This document shows positions 44,387-52,524 of a stretch of 64,000 nucleotides of DNA, in pieces. The notes beneath the pieces are model-generated. The model was not told where the DNA came from. It saw only the letters and a program-made list of their open reading frames with translations, and ran no database searches. Position 1 is the stretch's first letter. Every line of letters begins with the position of its first letter. The stretch is taken from assembly GCF_026683955.1 (NCBI RefSeq), contig NZ_CP113343.1:3348001-3412000 (forward strand). Reading direction: 5' to 3'. The position numbers and the translations under genes were made by a program. Source of the stretch: Arthrobacter sp. MMS18-M83 (lineage in GTDB: Bacteria > Actinomycetota > Actinomycetes > Actinomycetales > Micrococcaceae).

Positions 44387-45307
44387 TCAAGGTGTGGGCC
44401 GCCGTCGGGCGCTCAGTCCGAAAAGCCAGGTGGCAGCGACCGTTGCCAGATAACCGGTGATGACGATCAGCGCGGCCCCGGCCCAAAAGTAGTTGGTGGT
44501 GCTGCTTTCCTGTCCGAAACCAGGGGCGATCTTGATCAGCGAGTACACAGCAACAGCCGCCGCCGCGACGCCCGCCAGCGCCGACAACAACAGCCACAAA
44601 CGCGAGGACGCCCAATGGTCGCCGCGATCGTCCTGGACGTTCCAGCGGTTCCCGGTGCGCAGCACCAGCCAGCCGGCCGGGAGCATGACCGCTCCCACCA
44701 GGAGGAACGCGGCTACGACGTCGGCGGGCCGGTGCCACTGGTTGATCAGCGTGGACACACCGGCCGCCACCGCGAACGTGCCGCCCAGGAACCCGGCCAC
44801 AGGGCGCCAGCGGGGCGACACCACCAGGAACACCGCGGCTGCCGCCGAGGCCGCCAGGGTCGTGTGGCCGGACGGCAGCGAATTCAGCTCGATGGTCTCG
44901 ACACCTCGGAACGGCCTGTCCGGGAACCAATCCTTCAAGATCTGCGTGGCCAGGTTCGCCGCCACACAAGCGGCCAGGGCAATGCCCGCAGCCTTCCAGC
45001 GCCGGCGCGCTATCGTGACGAAAAGGACGACGACGGCGGCGATCGCCACCGAAATGACCGGCAACCAATCGAGGAACTTGGTGGTTGCCCGCTCGGCCGG
45101 GCCGTTGAGGGTCACGGCTTCCACCAGGGCGGATTCGTCGATGTACTGTCCCGTTGTGGTGCGGACGAAGAAATAGTAGGTGGCCGCGAAGCCAGCCACG
45201 CATGCCAAGGTTGCCAGCACAAAAAGGAAACCCGTTCCGGCGCCTGCCCAGCGCTTGTTTGCGGTCCTCTGTGTGGCCGTCAGCCGGCCTGTGCTAGGAA
45301 AACTCAT
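44387..45307 (-). CDS. PAP2-family phosphatase
   Basis: This membrane phosphatase has 306 residues. The three signature motifs are in order: KDWFPDRPFRG, PSGHTT and the third site in LINQWHRPADVV. It should remove phosphate from lipid phosphates such as phosphatidate or undecaprenyl pyrophosphate on the outer face of the membrane. An uncommon extension of two helices follows the catalytic core. The start at 45307 begins MSFPSTGRL; the open frame upstream overlaps the neighbour and lacks support. It lies 32 bp behind the glycosyltransferase, same strand. Confidence 0.85.
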   Translation of the reverse strand: MSFPSTGRLTATQRTANKRWAGAGTGFLFVLATLACVAGFAATYYFFVRTTTGQYIDESALVEAVTLNGPAERATTKFLDWLPVISVAIAAVVVLFVTIARRRWKAAGIALAACVAANLATQILKDWFPDRPFRGVETIELNSLPSGHTTLAASAAAAVFLVVSPRWRPVAGFLGGTFAVAAGVSTLINQWHRPADVVAAFLLVGAVMLPAGWLVLRTGNRWNVQDDRGDHWASSRLWLLLSALAGVAAAAVAVYSLIKIAPGFGQESSTTNYFWAGAALIVITGYLATVAATWLFGLSARRRPTP

Positions 45308-45339
45308 CCCCTTCAGGGTGCCATATCTAGCTGGGAGGA

Positions 45340-46362
45340 TCACTTCTGCTCGGCGAGAAGCTCCTCATAGAGCTCCAGGTGTTCGGCAACCATCCTTTCG
45401 GCGCCGAAATAGGTTTCCGCGGCCCGGCGGCATTCGCCTCGGTCCAGCGTGGCGGCGGCAACGAGGGCGGACGCGAGTTCCGGAGGATTGGAACCCAGGT
45501 AACCCGTGACGCCTTCACAAACGATCTCCGGGGCGGATCCTCGGAAAGTTGCCACTACTGGCGTGCCGGTAGCGAGGGCCTCAATCATGGCCATCCCGAA
45601 GGGTTCATCCCACTGAATCGGATTCAGCAAAGCCACGGAGCCGCCCAGGAGGACGAACTTGTCCGCGGCGTTCAGCTCGCCGAGGTATTCGACGTCGGGC
45701 CCCAGCAATGGTGCGATGACCGCGGAGTAATACTCATGCTCCTCCGCGCTGTACATTTTGGCCGCAATTCGGAGCGGAATCTGGGCCAGCTTGGCGGCCT
45801 CTATTGCTTCCGGCAAGCCCTTGCCGGGATGCATCCGGCCAAGGAAGCTGGCGTAGCCGCCGTCGCCGGATCCGAGCGGGACGGATTGCGTGTCGATGCC
45901 GTGGTGAATGACCCTCCGTGTCTTGATTCCGGGGGCAGTATCTGCCTGATGATGCGAGATCGCAATGATCGCGGTGTCGGTTGCCATTGCTTGGTAGATG
46001 TCATGGTTTTCGGCTGAAAAGGGGAGATGGGCCGTTGCGACGAGGGGAATACCGCCTGGCCGATGCCGATAGAGTGGCCCGGCCAGCGTGTTGTCGTGGA
46101 TGAGGTCCACGCCCTCCATGGCCGCGAAGGCATACACGCTGTGGCGAAGTTCGTCGGTGCCGTTCCCAATCCTGGATCCGTCCGCGAGCGGAGGACCGGG
46201 GACCTTGGCCACTGGACATGTGCTTCCGGACGCCGCCGCCAGAAGCACATCATGACCGGCTGCGGACAGGCCACGCGCCAGGATATCGATGATCGACTCG
46301 GTGCCGCCGTAAGCGGGCGGTGGGACGGGGATCCAGGGCGGGGCAACCAATCCGATGCGCAT
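45340..46362 (-). CDS. Glycosyltransferase family 4
   Basis: This GT-B enzyme has 340 residues. The N-terminus MRIGLVAPPWIPVPPPAYGGTE is the glycine-rich loop common in GT4. The C-terminal domain has GEHG-like and nucleotide-binding regions, with SFLGRMHPGKGLPEAIEAA and a donor-site glutamate region in PIQWDEPFGMAMIEALATGTPVV. Its ATG directly follows the stop of the debranching-type enzyme (TAGATG), so translation is probably coupled. The donor and acceptor are unknown. The pairing suggests a role with alpha-glucans or glycosylated osmolytes. Confidence 0.86.
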   Translation of the reverse strand: MRIGLVAPPWIPVPPPAYGGTESIIDILARGLSAAGHDVLLAAASGSTCPVAKVPGPPLADGSRIGNGTDELRHSVYAFAAMEGVDLIHDNTLAGPLYRHRPGGIPLVATAHLPFSAENHDIYQAMATDTAIIAISHHQADTAPGIKTRRVIHHGIDTQSVPLGSGDGGYASFLGRMHPGKGLPEAIEAAKLAQIPLRIAAKMYSAEEHEYYSAVIAPLLGPDVEYLGELNAADKFVLLGGSVALLNPIQWDEPFGMAMIEALATGTPVVATFRGSAPEIVCEGVTGYLGSNPPELASALVAAATLDRGECRRAAETYFGAERMVAEHLELYEELLAEQK

Positions 46363-48534
46363 CTACTTCCCCCGCCGCGGTCCAGCGGTGGCATGGTGGA
46401 CATCCAACAGGTCGGAAAGCGGTTTGCGGGCCTCGAGGTGCAGCGCAATATTCTCAGGCAGGTCCGTGACCCGTGTTTTTCCGTTGACCACCTCCAGGGA
46501 AATCCGGGATCCGGCCAGCGGAATGTTCCGCATCTTGATGTCCCCGAAGCCCTCCGGGACCACAGGAGCCAGCCAGAGGCCTCCGTGTGTGAGGCAGGGA
46601 TCGAAGCGGAGCAGAACGCGGAGCAGGTGAACCGGTGTGGCGGCCGCCCACGCCTGCGGTGAACATGACGAGGGATACGGAACGGGCATTCCGTAGGTTT
46701 TCCTGTCCAAGCCGCAGAACAATTCCGGCAGCCGCCCGCCAAAAGCCTCCGCCGCATCCAAGAGGCCCATGACGATCCGCTGGGACTCCTCCACAAAGCC
46801 GTACCGCATCAAGCCGCCGGCAATGAGGGCATTGTCGTGCGGCCACACCGAGCCGTTGTGGTAGCTCGCAGGATTGTAGGCTGCCATGTCTGAGGCGAGC
46901 GTCCGGACACCCCACCCGGTGAACATGGTGTCCGACATCAGCCGTTCCGCGACCAAGGGAGCCTTGTCGTCGTCGACGATTCCGCTCCAGAGGCAGTGGC
47001 CCATATTTGACGCGCACGCATCTACTGGCCGCTTGTCGCGGTCCAGGGCGATCGCGAAATAGCCGCGTTCAGGGAGCCAGAACTGCTCGTTGAACTTGCG
47101 CTTGAGTTCGGCCGCCCGCGCACCCCACACCGCAGCAAGCTTGGCATCTCCGTCCTCTTGGGCTATGAGTGCCCTGCTGAGATAGGCCGTGTACACGTAG
47201 CCCTGGACTTCGCACAGCGCGGTTGGAGGCATGGCCAAAGTGCCGTCGGCGAAGTTGATGCCGTCCCCGGAATCCTTCCAGCCTTGGTTGAACAGCCCTT
47301 GGTCCGTGGCCCGCGAGTACTCCACGAAGCCATCCCCGTCGGCGTCTCCGTAGTCGCGGATCCAATCCAAGGCCCGGTCCACCGCTGGCAGGAGGGATTC
47401 CGTGACCTCGGAGCGGAATCCCCAGCGGGTGAGCTCCCCGGCAAGCGTGACGAACAACGGAGTGGCATCCACCGACCCGTAGTAGGCACTCCCGCCCCCG
47501 AGGGCCAAACCCGTGCTGGCGCCCAGGCGGACCTCATGCAGGATCCGGCCGGGTTCCTCTTCGCTCAGCGGGTTGACGGTGCGGCCCTGGTGGTCGGCGA
47601 GGGTCCGCAGCGTCGCCAGGGCCAGCGAGGGGTCGAGGGGAAGGGTCATGAAGGAAGTCAGGAGCGAGTCCCGGCCGAAGAGGGCCATGAACCAAGGCGA
47701 TCCTGCTGCCACCACCGTGCACCCAGGATGGTCGGGGTCGAAGATCCGCAACGAGCCGAGGTCTGCCCTGCTTTGATCCAACGCTTCTTGGAAGGCGTGG
47801 TTGGCCACTTCCGTTTGGGGAACCTTGCCGTGCCACTCCTGCAATCTCTCTTCCGGGACATCGTAAGGACGCTGGCTGCCCCAAACAGAGGCGTCGGCAT
47901 CCGGTCCAACCCCGTCAATGCTTGGCGTGGCAGTCACGCTGGTGGACCAATGGCCTTGGGGCCCGATGGCCACGTCATAGCTGAGGACATCGCCGTCAAC
48001 CAGGGCATTCGGGGCATCGACAGTGACCAGCACATGCCGCCCCTGCCGCTGGGACTCAAGGACCAAGGCCCCATTGCTGCCCTGCGCCAAATGCACACTC
48101 TCGTGCCGTGCCCGCCCTTCTTTGACTTCGAAGATGTCGGCAAAATCAGCATTCACCGTCAGCGAAACAGTGCATCGAGTGGCTTTGTGGGAAAAGTTCC
48201 TGACCGTGATTTCCTCGCGCACTCCGCCGAACAGGCTCCGTCGGCGTTCGATCAACAGGTGGCTGTCTGCCAGGCCGTCGGTGCGTGCCGCCCGGCCGAT
48301 GAAATCGGCACGATAAGGCTCCGGGACCGGGGAGCCCAAGGCCTCGATGGCGTGCCCGTTCACCGCCAGGACCCAGTTGGAAACGAACCGAGTGTCCCGG
48401 AAAAACATTCCGTGGGGGCGTAGTTGGTCCATATCGCCGTTGGCTGCGGACACACAAAAGGATGTTCCCGCCAACAGCGTCACGGCGCCGGCGCCCGCCG
48501 AACCTGCAAGGTTTTCGGCATTCCAACCTGTCAT
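46363..48534 (-). CDS. Amylo-alpha-1,6-glucosidase / glycogen-debranching-type enzyme
   Basis: The 723-residue protein has an N-terminal beta-sandwich (GDE_N_bis-like, residues 10-210, with LRPHGMFFRDTRFVS) and a C-terminal (alpha/alpha)6 barrel that contains SPWFMALFGRDSLLTS, GWKDSGDG and GSVWPHDNALIA. The aspartates and glutamates in these segments are the expected catalytic residues of this family. It should hydrolyse alpha-1,6 branches or related alpha-glucosides. The start at 48534 has GGAG eight bases upstream; the frame runs another 97 codons upstream through low-complexity sequence that is not family-like. It is cotranscribed with the GT4 gene. Confidence 0.86.
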   Translation of the reverse strand: MTGWNAENLAGSAGAGAVTLLAGTSFCVSAANGDMDQLRPHGMFFRDTRFVSNWVLAVNGHAIEALGSPVPEPYRADFIGRAARTDGLADSHLLIERRRSLFGGVREEITVRNFSHKATRCTVSLTVNADFADIFEVKEGRARHESVHLAQGSNGALVLESQRQGRHVLVTVDAPNALVDGDVLSYDVAIGPQGHWSTSVTATPSIDGVGPDADASVWGSQRPYDVPEERLQEWHGKVPQTEVANHAFQEALDQSRADLGSLRIFDPDHPGCTVVAAGSPWFMALFGRDSLLTSFMTLPLDPSLALATLRTLADHQGRTVNPLSEEEPGRILHEVRLGASTGLALGGGSAYYGSVDATPLFVTLAGELTRWGFRSEVTESLLPAVDRALDWIRDYGDADGDGFVEYSRATDQGLFNQGWKDSGDGINFADGTLAMPPTALCEVQGYVYTAYLSRALIAQEDGDAKLAAVWGARAAELKRKFNEQFWLPERGYFAIALDRDKRPVDACASNMGHCLWSGIVDDDKAPLVAERLMSDTMFTGWGVRTLASDMAAYNPASYHNGSVWPHDNALIAGGLMRYGFVEESQRIVMGLLDAAEAFGGRLPELFCGLDRKTYGMPVPYPSSCSPQAWAAATPVHLLRVLLRFDPCLTHGGLWLAPVVPEGFGDIKMRNIPLAGSRISLEVVNGKTRVTDLPENIALHLEARKPLSDLLDVHHATAGPRRGK

Positions 48535-48763
48535 CGATGAGCTCCAAGGTAGGGAAGGGGAATGGAAGGAAGAGGAGGAAGAGGAGGGGGTGGTGGTGGG
48601 GTAGGGAACGAGATATGGCCAATGAAAGCGACGGGGACTGGATCTGGGGATCGGAAGCAGGAGATGGGGATCGGGAATCTGGGCATAGGGATCGGAAACT
48701 GGAGATGGGGATGGGGAAACTGGGCAACTTGCATCAGCGTATTCTGCGCGTCTTCGGAAGTGA
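48535..48763. other. Purine-rich low-complexity gap upstream of the debranching-type enzyme
   Basis: The plus strand of this stretch is strongly purine-biased, with a GGAAGAGGAGGAAG-type run followed by several imperfect repeats of GGGGATCGG and GGAGATGGGG. No gene is evident. It should include the promoter of the minus-strand debranching/GT4 operon. Confidence 0.55.
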
Positions 48764-48907
48764 ACCCTCCTGCACGTATGGCGGGTTTTGGGTGGACCCT
48801 CCTTCAGTCCTGGCGGGTTTTCCACTGACGCTCCTGCAGATATGGCGGGTTTTCCACCGACCCTCCTTCAGGTATGGCGGGTTTACCACCGACGCTCCTT
48901 CAGTTCT
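48764..48907 (+). repeat. 32-bp repeat array A (four units plus a partial fifth)
   Basis: Exact 32-bp periodicity starts at 48764, 48796, 48828, 48860 and 48892 (partial). Each unit begins with a variant of ACCCTCCTGCAGATAT and continues with a 16-bp part close to GGCGGGTTTTCCACCG. It is non-coding. The core reappears in inverted orientation in array B and in direct orientation at 55217. Confidence 0.88.
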
Positions 48908-48968
48908 GACCCCTTGTTGCCGCAGATTGGGCCCCGATATGTGGTGGAGGGTTTAGGTTTTGGGGCCA

Positions 48969-49144
48969 ATATCTGCAGGAGGGTCGGGGGTGTGGGGCGT
49001 ATATGTGCGGGAGGGTCGGGGGTGTGGGGCGTATATGTGCGGGAGGGTCGGGGGTGTGGGGCGTATATGTGCAGGAGGGTTGGGGTTTGGGGGGCGATAT
49101 CTGCAGGAGGGTTGGGGTTTGGGGCGGGATATCTGCAGGAGCGT
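48969..49144 (-). repeat. 32-bp repeat array B (five units plus a partial sixth), inverted relative to array A
   Basis: Units start at 48969, 49001, 49033, 49065, 49097 and 49129 (partial), each with ATATCTGCAGGAGGGT or a close variant, which is the complement of the array A core. The second half of each unit is G-rich (near CGGGGGTGTGGGGCGT) and differs from array A. One further degenerate unit appears to precede 48969. The array ends about 40 bases before the promoter of the fructoside operon. Confidence 0.88.
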
Positions 49145-49182
49145 TGGGGAACCGTGAGGTCGGCGTAACACGGATGTGACGC

Positions 49183-49228
49183 TTGACACGTGTTAGGTGA
49201 TGGATTTACGCTACCTAACACGTGTTAG
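49183..49228 (+). promoter_or_regulatory. Promoter with two LacI operators for the beta-fructoside operon
   Basis: A consensus -35 TTGACA lies at 49183-49188, and a -10-like TACGCT at 49207-49212 (18-bp spacing). A perfect 14-bp palindrome CTAACACGTGTTAG lies at 49215-49228, and a second copy with two mismatches overlaps the -35 (49183-49196). A third version lies upstream of the lacI-type gene. Two sites straddling the promoter would block RNA polymerase directly. Confidence 0.82.
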
Positions 49229-49241
49229 GAAGGAAAAAGAC

Positions 49242-50660
49242 ATGGCAGGAAGCAACGGGAAGTTGCGTGAGATCTCACGCAGGACAGCCCTTGGTGCCTT
49301 GGGCGCGGGAATTGTCGGAGCAACCGTGGCGTCGTGGCCACGGTTGACCGGCATGGACATCCCGGGCCGCGGGGACAACAGCCTCAGCATCGCCATCATG
49401 GGAACCGCAGCGGACGCAGCCGCCCGACAGCGGGTCATCGATGCGTTCGCGCGGGTCCACCCGGAAATCAGGGTGAAGGTCCAGGCCATCCAGGCCGCGG
49501 ACTGGAAGGACTTCTTCACCAAGATCCTCACCATGGTGGCAGCAGGAACGCCACCGGACGTGGTCTACGTAGCCACCGAAGGCGCCCAGCTTTTCGCCGA
49601 GAAACTGGCCCACCCCTTGGACGAGTACCTTCGCCGCGATGCCGCGGACATGAAGGAATACTTCGCGGACGTCCACCCCAGCCTCGTGGAGGCGTTCATG
49701 TACAAGGGGAGCCTGTTCCAGCTTCCCATCGACTGGAACGCCGCCAACATGTACTACAACACCTCGGCTCTGCAGCAAGCCGGACTCGAACGTCCGTCGG
49801 ATAACTGGACCCAGGCCGACTTCCGCAATACCCTTGCGGCGATGCGCAAAGCCAGGCCGCAGGACTTCACCCCGTACTACTGGACCAACAGGCTCTTCGG
49901 CGGCGTGGTTCCGTGGCTCTACGCCAACGACACCAGCTTCCTCAAGGAAACCAAGTCCGGCGGCGGCGGATGGCTCTGGGACAGCTTCTACGCCCAGGAT
50001 CCGTCGCGCGGCCTGCGCTCGGGCGGCTATCAGTGGCTTGAACCCAATGCCGATGACCCACGTGTGTATGAGTCGTTCGACTACCTCCGCGGGCTCGTCA
50101 AGGACGGCTTGGGTGTCCGGCCCGAAGAGGGCGGCGGAAACTCACTCGTCGGGCTGTTCGCTTCCAACAGGATCGGCATGACGCCGGCGGGCGGCTACTG
50201 GGTGGAAGGCCTCCACGAAGCCGGAATGAAGGAGGACGGCTTCGACGTCCAGTTCTTCCCACGCTGGCGCACCCAGCGTCACCAGTTCGGTACCGCGGGT
50301 TACGCCATCATGAAGACCGCCAAGGACAAGGACGCTGCGTGGGAGTGGCTCAAGTTCTCTTCCAGCCTGGAAGCCATGCGCTTGGTCTTCCCGACGCCGA
50401 ATACCACCCCGGCGCGCCGCTCCATGGTCAACGAGCAGTTGTACGCGGGACGCGGCCCCAAGCACTGGAAAGTCTTCTACGACACCCTGGACAAATTCCC
50501 CACCACAGGTCCCATTCCGGCACCGCCCCAGCAGGCCGCCGTCGAGACCGCATTGATGAAGAACGTATCCCTGGCCGTCAGCGGTGACGAGCGCCAACTC
50601 AAGCAGGCCCTCGACTCCATGCAACGCGACCTTGAGATCGCCTTGAGGAGGCAGGCATGA
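49242..50660 (+). CDS. Sugar ABC transporter substrate-binding protein
   Basis: The 472-residue exported binding protein is of the family 1 (MalE-like) type. The N-terminus has a twin-arginine pattern (REISRRTALGALGAG) and no lipobox cysteine, so Tat export is likely. The mature part includes LSIAIMGTAADAAARQRVIDAF and TILTMVAAGTPPDVVYV-like segments. Within the LacI-controlled operon that ends in a GH32 fructosidase, the ligand is probably sucrose or a fructo-oligosaccharide. The start at 49242 has AAGGAA upstream and lies 14 bases behind the operator. No ATPase gene is present in the operon. Confidence 0.86.
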   Translation: MAGSNGKLREISRRTALGALGAGIVGATVASWPRLTGMDIPGRGDNSLSIAIMGTAADAAARQRVIDAFARVHPEIRVKVQAIQAADWKDFFTKILTMVAAGTPPDVVYVATEGAQLFAEKLAHPLDEYLRRDAADMKEYFADVHPSLVEAFMYKGSLFQLPIDWNAANMYYNTSALQQAGLERPSDNWTQADFRNTLAAMRKARPQDFTPYYWTNRLFGGVVPWLYANDTSFLKETKSGGGGWLWDSFYAQDPSRGLRSGGYQWLEPNADDPRVYESFDYLRGLVKDGLGVRPEEGGGNSLVGLFASNRIGMTPAGGYWVEGLHEAGMKEDGFDVQFFPRWRTQRHQFGTAGYAIMKTAKDKDAAWEWLKFSSSLEAMRLVFPTPNTTPARRSMVNEQLYAGRGPKHWKVFYDTLDKFPTTGPIPAPPQQAAVETALMKNVSLAVSGDERQLKQALDSMQRDLEIALRRQA

Positions 50661-51601
50661 GCACGGCAACAACGGACATGTCCACCAAACGCCGGCACGG
50701 CGCCGCGGCGAAGAGCAAGACATCCGGAAAGCAGCGCCAGCGCTGGCTGCCTTGGGCGTTCTTGGCCCCGACCATCCTGGGCATGGGACTCTTCACCCTC
50801 GTGCCGATCGTGGCGTCCGTACTGCTCGCTTTCTTCCGCTGGGACATCATTTCGGCCCCAAGCTTCGTCGGGTTCGACAACTTCGCCGAAGTGGTTCAGG
50901 ACCCCACGGTCCGGGTCTCGTTCCTGAACACCATCGTGTTCGTGGTGGTGGCCGTGGCGTTGCAGCTCGGCCTCGCCTTGGCGCTGGCCATCATGGTGCA
51001 GGAGAAACTCCCGGCCTGGCTCCGCGTCTTCTTCCGCAGCGCCTTCTTCTTCCCGCTGATACTGTCCGCGGCATCGGTGTCCATCTTCATGCGCTACCTG
51101 TTCAACGAACAATTCGGCGTGGTCAACTGGCTCCTGTCCTTCGTGGGCATCCCCGCGGTCCCTTGGCTGACGACGCCGGGCGGGTCTGCCGCCGTCGTGA
51201 TCCTTGTGTATGTGTGGCAGAACTTCGGATTCTCGTTCCTGCTGTTCATCGGCGGCCTGGCGTCCATCCCCACCGAAACCTACGAGGCTGCATCGATCGA
51301 CGGCGCCACGGGCTGGCGTAAACACCTCCACGTGACGCTGCCGCTTCTGAGCCCCACCACCTTGGTGGCATCCGTGATGGCGATCATCAACGCCCTGCAG
51401 GTGTTCGACCAGCCCTACGTCCTGACCCGCGGCGGCCCCGGCGACTCCACGCGCACCGCGGTGATGGTGATCTTCGAGTCCGCCTTCCAGCGCCTCGAGT
51501 TCGGCCAGGCCTCGGCGATCGGCGTGATCCTCACGCTGATCATCATGGCCATCACCGCCGCCCAGTTCCGGCTCAGCAAACGATTCGTCTTCTACCAGTA
51601 A
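50657..51601 (+). CDS. Sugar ABC transporter permease (MalF-type)
   Basis: The 314-residue protein has a basic N-terminal tail and six transmembrane segments. The EAA loop that contacts the ATPase is EAASIDGATGWRKHLHVTLPLLSP. It overlaps the binding-protein gene by four bases. It works with the next permease to form the membrane channel. As no ATP-binding subunit is encoded here, a shared MsiK-like ATPase from elsewhere must energise it; this is common in actinobacteria. Confidence 0.88.
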   Translation: MSTATTDMSTKRRHGAAAKSKTSGKQRQRWLPWAFLAPTILGMGLFTLVPIVASVLLAFFRWDIISAPSFVGFDNFAEVVQDPTVRVSFLNTIVFVVVAVALQLGLALALAIMVQEKLPAWLRVFFRSAFFFPLILSAASVSIFMRYLFNEQFGVVNWLLSFVGIPAVPWLTTPGGSAAVVILVYVWQNFGFSFLLFIGGLASIPTETYEAASIDGATGWRKHLHVTLPLLSPTTLVASVMAIINALQVFDQPYVLTRGGPGDSTRTAVMVIFESAFQRLEFGQASAIGVILTLIIMAITAAQFRLSKRFVFYQ

Positions 51602-51609
51602 GGCCCGCC

Positions 51610-52497
51610 ATGACTACCACCTCAACCCAGCGCGCCGCCGTCGGACGCATCTCTCCCAACGGAGTCACGCCACGCAAGAAGCGGAACTGGAGCATGGCCG
51701 GACGAATCGTGCTGCTCCTGATCGCGTCCGTCCTCATCCTTGGCCCGGTGCTGTGGACCCTGTCCACCTCGTTGCGGCCACCTGCGGAATCGTTCCAGTT
51801 GCCGCCGTCGTTCCTTCCGCTCAATCCTGACTTCACGTCGTACGAGCAAGTCTTCAAACAGCTCAACATCATGCTTCTGGTCCTCAACAGTGCCCTCGTG
51901 ACGGGACTGATCGCCGTCGGGCAGATGTTCACTGCGGCGCTGGCCGGGTATGCGTTCGCGAACCTCAAGTTCCGCGGCCGCGGGGCGCTGTTCTCGATCG
52001 TGTTGGCAACTATGATGGTCCCCGCGCAGGTGACGATTGTTCCGGTGTTCATGCTGATCCGCGGCATCGGTTTGTCCGACACGCTCCTCGCGCTGATCCT
52101 TCCGGCGATCCCGACGGCGTTCGGCACCTTCCTGATGCGCCAGTACTTCCTGGGGCTCCCGGGCGATTTGGGCGAGGCCGCGTCGATCGACGGCGCCTCG
52201 CCCTGGCGCACGTTCCGCTCGGTGTACGCGCCGCTGGCGATGCCGGGCATGGCAATCGTGGGCATCCTGGCGTTCAATTACCACTGGAACGAGTTCTTCC
52301 GCCCGCTCATCCTGACCATCTCCGAGCAGAACTTCACGCTCCCGCTAGGCCTGGTGTCGCTCCAGGGCAACCTCGGCACTGGCAGCATCTCGGTGGTGCT
52401 GGCGGGCGTGATCCTCTCCATGATTCCTGCCCTGGTGGTGTTCATGTTCGGCCAGCGCGCCCTGCGTGACGGACTCACCGCCGGCACAGGCAAATAG
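51610..52497 (+). CDS. Sugar ABC transporter permease (MalG-type)
   Basis: The 295-residue inner-membrane permease has six segments and the EAA loop EAASIDGASPWRTFRSVYAPLAMPG. It starts eight bases after the MalF-type permease stop. It is the second half of the transmembrane channel for the operon's sugar. Confidence 0.88.
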   Translation: MTTTSTQRAAVGRISPNGVTPRKKRNWSMAGRIVLLLIASVLILGPVLWTLSTSLRPPAESFQLPPSFLPLNPDFTSYEQVFKQLNIMLLVLNSALVTGLIAVGQMFTAALAGYAFANLKFRGRGALFSIVLATMMVPAQVTIVPVFMLIRGIGLSDTLLALILPAIPTAFGTFLMRQYFLGLPGDLGEAASIDGASPWRTFRSVYAPLAMPGMAIVGILAFNYHWNEFFRPLILTISEQNFTLPLGLVSLQGNLGTGSISVVLAGVILSMIPALVVFMFGQRALRDGLTAGTGK

Positions 52498-52524
52498 CCC
52501 TCCTACTTTCCTGAAAGGCCTTCG

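Noticed and set aside
44357..44415. Word GCCGCCGTCGGGCGCTCA repeated twice as a regulatory element
   Set aside because: The GCCGCCGTCGGGC word occurs in several unrelated intergenic regions (near 38900, 41120 and 44370-44400). It looks like a common short repeat of this genome rather than a site for one regulator.
47158..48423. 421-codon plus-strand open frame over the debranching-type enzyme
   Set aside because: It is the antisense shadow of a well-supported enzyme with catalytic motifs, and has no start context.
48764..49144. CRISPR array
   Set aside because: Units are 32 bp in total with a 16-bp core. The second halves are nearly the same within each array rather than unique, and there are no cas genes.
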